28,112 nucleotides of DNA from an uncultured Clostridia bacterium. Its GTDB lineage: Bacteria; Bacillota; Clostridia; Christensenellales; Aristaeellaceae. Location: NCBI GenBank assembly GCA_937886445.1, contig CALGBY010000140.1, positions 1 to 28,112 of the forward strand, given 5' to 3'. Under the pieces are notes generated by a model, which was given only the letters and a program-made list of their open reading frames with translations, had not been told where the DNA came from and did not search any database. Both the position numbers and the translations under genes were made by a program. This document shows, piece by piece, positions 24,182 through 28,112 of the stretch (position 1 is its first letter; each line of letters starts with the position of its first letter).

Positions 24182-26569
24182 TTAAGCCTGCATTTCCTGC
24201 GGCTTGGTGGTCATAATGCGGTAAAGCTGAGTGTCCTTCGGGAAATGATCCGTAAACGGAAGAATGATATTCCCGTAGAAAAGGAGCCCTTCGCCTTCAC
24301 CGGAGTGGGTAACATAGGAAAGCTGATGAGGGCTGATGTTGAGCTGCTTGGAGAGAATCTGCCGGTCTCCGGCAGCCTGGTTGAGCATGTACACATAGTC
24401 GGAGTTCTCGAAGATATTCTCGACCTCACGGCTGGAAAGAAGGTCTTTCACGTTCTGCGTGATGCCGGTGGGAATGCCGCCCCATTTTCTGAAACGCTTC
24501 CAGATTTCGACGGTGTACGCCGCCGTCTGATCTTCCTTCAGAAGAAGGTGCATTTCATCAATGTAGTAGCGGGTGGACTTGTGCGCCTCGCGGTTGACGG
24601 TGACGCGGTTCCAGACCTGATCTTGAACGATCAGCATACCGATCTTTTTCAGCTGCTTGCCCAGCTCCTTGATGTCATACGCCACGACACGGCTCTGAAT
24701 GTCCACGTTGGTACGGTGGTTGAACACATTCAGAGAGCCGGTGACATAGATTTCAAGCGCCGTGGCCAGATAAGCCGCTTCCTTTTCGTCCTGCTTACGC
24801 AGTTCGTTGTAGAGGTCTTCCAGAATCGGCATGTTCTCCGGCTTCGGGTCATTGAGATAATTACGGTAGATCAGACGGACACAACGGTCGATGATAGTCT
24901 TTTCGACCGGCTTCAGACCATCCTTGCTGCCGACGATCAGCTCGCAGAGAGAAAGCACGAAGTCCGATTTCAGGGACAGCGGATTTTCGTCGTCCGAGTA
25001 GTTCAGATTCAAGTCCATGGGGTTGATATAGTCGGTTGATGTGGGTGAAATGCGAATGACCTGACCATGCAGACGCTCCACCAGCGTTCCGTATTCGGCT
25101 TCGGGATCGCAGATGATGATGTCATCATCTGTTACGAGAAAGACGTTTGCGATCTCACGCTTTGCGGAAAAGCTCTTGCCGGAGCCGGGAGTGCCGAGGA
25201 TCAGACCATTGGGGTTTTTCAGAAGCTTCCTGTCCACCATAATCAGGTTGTTGGATAAGGCATTGATGCCGCAGTAAAGGGCTTCCTTGCCGTTCTGGAA
25301 AAGCTCCTGCGTAGTAAAGGGTACAAAAATAGCGACGCTCGATGTGGTCAAGCCTCGCTGAATCTCGATCTGATTGTACCCAAGGGGCAGACTGCTCATG
25401 AAGCCTTCTTCCTGCCTGAAGTCCAGCTTTGTCAGCGCACAGTTGTATTTCTGCGCGATGGAACTTGCCTGCATCCAGTTGATTTTGAGCTGCTGTTTGC
25501 TGTCTGCGGTGTTGATGACGATGAAGGTCAGAAGGAACATACGCTCGTTGCGGGACTGCAAATCCTGAAGGAGCTTTTTTGCTTCGCTGCCGTAGGTGGC
25601 AAGATCGGACGGGATAATGTCCATATCATAGCCGGCACGGACGGCCTTTTTCTGTTCTTCGATCTTCATCTTGTCGAGGTCAGTGATTTTCCTCTTGATC
25701 GTCTTGATCGCCTTGACCTGATCCACGGACTGGATGTGCATGGAAACGATAACGGACGATTCCATATCGAGAAAATCCGAAAGGATACGGTCAGAAAGCT
25801 CCGGGGCGAGAATCTGAAGGAAGCTCGCACGGCAGCGCTTGCTGCCGATAGTGAAGCTTTCCCCGGTCGCAAACTCAAAGGAGCTGGGGGCGATAAAGTC
25901 TTTCACGGACAGGCCGGAGGGAGCCAGCCAGTCCCAGGAAAAAGAAAACGGCTGCTGCTCGTCCATGTGCATCATGCCGTGCATGAGCTTCAGACGTTCA
26001 TAGCCGTTCAGGGGATCGGCAGAAACGCCGAGCCGTTTGAAGTTGTTGAGGATGTCGGTCTCGATGCGCTCCAGACGGGGCTTCGCATCCTTATAGGATT
26101 CAGCGGTAATGCCGAAGGTGATGTACTTGGTCTTGATAAGACCGTTGTTGCCCTTGGCAAGCTGACTGCGAAGCATATCCGTGTATTCGATGCGCAGAGG
26201 ATCAAAATCATCCTGTTTTACGGGAATGTCGATGCTCTCCAGATAGCTTTCCTTGCTCGCAGAAAGGTTCACAAAGGAAAGCTGGAAGCTTACCGAGCTG
26301 TCAAAGTAGTTCAGAAAATCCGACCAGCCGTCAAAGATCGCGGTCTTATCCTCGTTCTGGGAAAGCTGATAGTTGATGTCCTGAAACTGGATTGTTTTAC
26401 TGTAATAGCTATCAGTCACGCGGCAGATGCCGTCAGGAAACATTCTCTGAAAGGTAATGGTGTCCTGCGCCGACTTCTGTTTCTTGTCTGTCTGATTTGC
26501 TCTTGCGATAGCAGCCTCAATCTGCTTTTTTTCTGCGCGGGTGAGTTTTCTTTTCGTTGACAATTTCAT
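24182..26569 (-). CDS. virB4: VirB4-family conjugation ATPase
   Basis: A 795-aa protein. ATG 26569 follows AAGGAGG with a short gap (MKLSTKRKLTRAEKKQ); the frame is open to 26611 but that lies inside prgI without a site. The N-terminal half is the VirB4/TraE-like domain (IQFQDINYQLSQNEDK, DNLxx-like helical region with LRSQLAKGNNGLIKTKYITF). The ATPase half has Walker A GTPGSGKS at 459-466, CDPEAEYGTLVERL shortly after, Walker B YYIDEMHLLL at about 668-677, and ITQNVKDLL plus NSDYVYMLNQ near the end. It powers assembly of the channel and pilus-like structure at the inner face of the membrane. It overlaps prgI by 53 nt, indicating translational coupling. Confidence 0.95.
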   Translation of the reverse strand: MKLSTKRKLTRAEKKQIEAAIARANQTDKKQKSAQDTITFQRMFPDGICRVTDSYYSKTIQFQDINYQLSQNEDKTAIFDGWSDFLNYFDSSVSFQLSFVNLSASKESYLESIDIPVKQDDFDPLRIEYTDMLRSQLAKGNNGLIKTKYITFGITAESYKDAKPRLERIETDILNNFKRLGVSADPLNGYERLKLMHGMMHMDEQQPFSFSWDWLAPSGLSVKDFIAPSSFEFATGESFTIGSKRCRASFLQILAPELSDRILSDFLDMESSVIVSMHIQSVDQVKAIKTIKRKITDLDKMKIEEQKKAVRAGYDMDIIPSDLATYGSEAKKLLQDLQSRNERMFLLTFIVINTADSKQQLKINWMQASSIAQKYNCALTKLDFRQEEGFMSSLPLGYNQIEIQRGLTTSSVAIFVPFTTQELFQNGKEALYCGINALSNNLIMVDRKLLKNPNGLILGTPGSGKSFSAKREIANVFLVTDDDIIICDPEAEYGTLVERLHGQVIRISPTSTDYINPMDLNLNYSDDENPLSLKSDFVLSLCELIVGSKDGLKPVEKTIIDRCVRLIYRNYLNDPKPENMPILEDLYNELRKQDEKEAAYLATALEIYVTGSLNVFNHRTNVDIQSRVVAYDIKELGKQLKKIGMLIVQDQVWNRVTVNREAHKSTRYYIDEMHLLLKEDQTAAYTVEIWKRFRKWGGIPTGITQNVKDLLSSREVENIFENSDYVYMLNQAAGDRQILSKQLNISPHQLSYVTHSGEGEGLLFYGNIILPFTDHFPKDTQLYRIMTTKPQEMQA

Positions 26570-26915
26570 AAACCTCCTTGTCCAGATTTGCCTGTCGTTC
26601 AACGACGGCATAGAAATTGTTTGTCATGTAGGGACGCTTCTTCTGTCTGAGAAAGCAGACCTGAATGATGTTCCGGAGAAGCTTTTCCAGCGGCTGACCG
26701 TTCTTCTCATACATGGCAAACAGGAAAAACGGAACCATGATGACGATCATCGAGATCGCCGCCACGCTGTTTGCCACATGTCCCTTGAGAAGAAAATAAA
26801 GCGGTAATCCAACCGCCGCCGCACTGCCGAAACAGATCAGCTGTCTTTTTGTCAGGTTGAACATGACCTTCGGTTTTACTGCGTTCAGGTCTTTGGGAAC
26901 AGGTACAAATGCCAT
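26517..26915 (-). CDS. PrgI family (VirB3-like) membrane protein
   Basis: A 132-aa protein with ATG 26915, GGAGG 8 nt upstream; earlier in-frame GTG/ATG codons (26924, 26921) overlap or touch that site. The start FVPVPKDLNAVKPKVMFNLT is the PrgI-family signature, followed by two TM helices (LICFGSAAAVGLPLYFLL and AAISMIVIMVPFFLFAMY) and a basic cytoplasmic end. PrgI proteins take the VirB3 position and partner with VirB4 in Gram-positive type IV secretion, and here virB4 follows directly and overlaps. Confidence 0.92.
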   Translation of the reverse strand: MAFVPVPKDLNAVKPKVMFNLTKRQLICFGSAAAVGLPLYFLLKGHVANSVAAISMIVIMVPFFLFAMYEKNGQPLEKLLRNIIQVCFLRQKKRPYMTNNFYAVVERQANLDKEVYEIVNEKKTHPRRKKAD

Positions 26916-26929
26916 CTTCATCACCTCCG

Positions 26930-27799
26930 TTAATGTGCATTGAACACGCTCTTGGCCAGCGAGCCGGTCTTAAACAGCGTAAAGCAGAGCAGAACCGTAT
27001 AGCCCATGCATGTCCAGATCGCTTTGGATATGTCTGTATCCACGGCGATATTTCGGACAAGCACGGCGTAGATCGCCACGCAGATGATGATAAGGAAAGC
27101 CTGAAATCCGAGAGCAAAGAGGCTTCTCAGATAATTCTGTCCCATCTGGCCCCATTCGCGGTTGCACATCGTAGCCATAGGAATCGGTGCCACCGAGGTC
27201 ACGAGATAGATTTCGATCATTCTTCCATAAACGATTATGAAAATGCAGATCGTAAGCGCCCACATGGTAATGCCAACGAAAAGGCTCTGGAACCAAAGTC
27301 CGAACAGCGGGCCGATGTCCATTTCCATGAGTCGGTCTTCCAGGTTGACCACCAGACTGTCAAGATTGATAGAGGTGTCAGCGGCGATGAGGCCGCCTGC
27401 CCGGCTGACCACGCCCTGAGCGACATCGAACACGCCCATGACGATAGTCCATGTGTTGGACACGATAAGGACGGCGCAGGCTGTCTTGAAAACCCATTTG
27501 AAGAACATCCATGTGTCCACATCGTGCATGTTGTTTTTGTCCGTAATGAGCTGAATCAGCTCCAGCGTCATTACAAAGGCGAGAATTGCTCCGGCAATCG
27601 GAAGAATCACACTGTCCGAAAGGTTGCGGATCATACTGTAAATGCTTCCGTTCCACGCCTGCGGTGTTGTTCCGACCTGCACAGAGATCTCGCCAACCTT
27701 TTCATTCACGCTATCAAACATGCCTGAAAGATTGCTGACGATGCCGCCGACAAGTATTTCTCTCAGCCATTCGATGATGGCCTCTTTTATCATATCCAT
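26930..27799 (-). CDS. VirB6/TrbL-like conjugal transfer membrane protein (CD1112-type)
   Basis: A 289-aa protein (MDMIKEAIIEWLREILVGGI...). After an amphipathic N-terminus and a soluble segment, hydrophobic helices occur around residues 65-85 (VILPIAGAILAFVMTLELIQ), 108-130, 170-195 (LFVGITMWALTICIFIIVYG), 198-208, 226-250 (LFALGFQAFLIIICVAIYAV) and 262-278. The conserved VirB6-type stretch with IYLVTSVAPIPMAT is present. It should form the inner-membrane channel. The ribosome-binding site GGAGG (27816-27812) is 12 nt before ATG and can be masked by an adjacent CCTCC; a strong UUCG hairpin precedes it. Confidence 0.9.
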   Translation of the reverse strand: MDMIKEAIIEWLREILVGGIVSNLSGMFDSVNEKVGEISVQVGTTPQAWNGSIYSMIRNLSDSVILPIAGAILAFVMTLELIQLITDKNNMHDVDTWMFFKWVFKTACAVLIVSNTWTIVMGVFDVAQGVVSRAGGLIAADTSINLDSLVVNLEDRLMEMDIGPLFGLWFQSLFVGITMWALTICIFIIVYGRMIEIYLVTSVAPIPMATMCNREWGQMGQNYLRSLFALGFQAFLIIICVAIYAVLVRNIAVDTDISKAIWTCMGYTVLLCFTLFKTGSLAKSVFNAH

Positions 27800-27811
27800 T
27801 TAGGGCGAGAA

Positions 27812-27858
27812 CCTCCTTTCTGGAGGAAGGCTGCCTGCCGAAGCAGACAGCCCCCTCC
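27812..27858 (-). promoter_or_regulatory. UUCG-capped hairpin and ribosome-binding-site-masking element before the VirB6-like gene
   Basis: In the minus-strand RNA GGCTGTCTGC-TTCG-GCAGGCAGCC (27853-27829 region) forms a long stem with a C(UUCG)G cap; outer bases GGAGG/CCTCC (27858-27854 and 27826-27822) extend it. The same CCTCC lies 5 nt before the GGAGG ribosome-binding site (27816-27812), so it can pair either with the upstream strand or with the ribosome-binding site. No T-run follows. Likely roles are mRNA processing or stability and translation control of the downstream gene relative to the pilin. Confidence 0.6.
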
Positions 27859-27879
27859 GGGGATTGTGCGGCTTGACGA

Positions 27880-28095
27880 TTATCCGAAAAGCCCGGTGAG
27901 CAGGGGAACAAGGGTGATGCCGATGAGGGCGACACCGCCGCCCGCCATGAGCTGCTTCATGCCCTGGGACTTTGCGCCGGGGTTATCGTTGCCGTAACCT
28001 TCCAGAAGGTTGATCGCACCCCAGATACCAAGACCTGCACCGAGTGCTACTACGAGAGTCTGCAGAACAGTGACTGCGCTGTTGAAAAATGCCAT
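27880..28095 (-). CDS. Maff2 family pilin-like small membrane protein
   Basis: A 71-aa protein (MAFFNSAVTVLQTLVVALGA...). AAGGAGG lies 7 nt before ATG 28095. Two hydrophobic helices (about 8-30, VTVLQTLVVALGAGLGIWGA, and 49-70, LMAGGGVALIGITLVPLLTG) flank a polar loop with GYGNDNPGAKSQGMK. This is the Maff2 family, which holds the VirB2/TrbC-like position in these elements. It is the first gene of the window, and in related elements a VirD4 coupling protein gene lies just upstream, outside this sequence. Being abundant structural proteins, pilins often need higher expression than the following genes, which fits the hairpin downstream (27822-27858). Confidence 0.87.
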   Translation of the reverse strand: MAFFNSAVTVLQTLVVALGAGLGIWGAINLLEGYGNDNPGAKSQGMKQLMAGGGVALIGITLVPLLTGLFG

Positions 28096-28112
28096 AGTAA
28101 TTTCCTCCTTGC

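Noticed and set aside
1..28112. CRISPR arrays, tRNA or rRNA genes
   Set aside because: No regularly spaced direct repeats and no tRNA- or rRNA-like sequence were seen on either strand.

Overview
The window is the transfer and processing part of an integrative conjugative element (CTn/ICE) of the kind found in gut Clostridia (Oscillospiraceae or Lachnospiraceae). The evidence is the protein families (Maff2, PrgI, VirB4, CD1108-type NlpC/P60, DUF4315, DUF4366, TopB, YodL/ArdC-like, TTRAP, TnpV, DUF3846, DUF3849, MobC, CD1845, MobP relaxase) and their order, plus strong AGGAGG ribosome-binding sites. Host species cannot be fixed from sequence alone. Almost every real gene is on the minus strand, so the operon reads from the right edge (28112) to about position 1086. 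The long plus-strand frames are shadows of it.

Layout, in order of transcription. (1) 28095-20506: mating-pair formation, with a small two-helix pilin-like protein (Maff2), VirB6/TrbL-like channel protein, PrgI/VirB3-like protein, VirB4 ATPase, an acidic unknown protein, a membrane-anchored NlpC/P60 cell-wall hydrolase, DUF4315 and a secreted/membrane DUF4366 protein. (2) 20506-15521: topoisomerase III, a 96-aa unknown, an ArdC-like/metalloprotease/YodL protein, and a 70-aa transposon-transfer-assisting protein. (3) 15395-4280: a giant N6-methylase/SNF2-helicase gene (2757 aa after splicing). It is interrupted just after its DEAH box by a 2.8-kb group II intron with a complete LtrA-type reverse transcriptase, and it contains a second gene, tnpV, in another frame. 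(4) 4279-1086: DUF3846, DUF3849, MobC, a CD1845-type membrane protein and the relaxase. (5) 1085-1: the left end, with an intrinsic terminator, an IS256-type transposase fragment on the plus strand, an excisionase-like gene with its own promoter and operator-like palindrome, and the start of an AT-rich membrane-protein gene that runs off the edge and may be flanking chromosome. The coupling protein (VirD4) and an integrase are not in the window.

How it works together: relaxase and MobC process oriT DNA. TopB, the methylase/helicase and the ArdC-like proteins are expected to handle and protect transferred DNA. VirB4, VirB6-like, PrgI, Maff2 and the NlpC/P60 protein form the channel. Genes are mostly translationally coupled. 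Where they are not, a strong hairpin sits in the gap, several of them intrinsic-terminator-like without a new promoter behind them, which points to attenuation or antitermination.

Most interesting observations: the group II intron whose removal restores the helicase frame (5' and 3' ends, EBS1/IBS1 and branch point can all be proposed from sequence); tnpV nested in the low-complexity linker of the helicase gene; a shared SVLxKL/SVLxRL motif 20-25 residues from the C terminus of four otherwise unrelated proteins; a 44-bp nested inverted repeat upstream of the helicase gene; and a hairpin/Shine-Dalgarno-masking arrangement between the pilin and VirB6-like genes.
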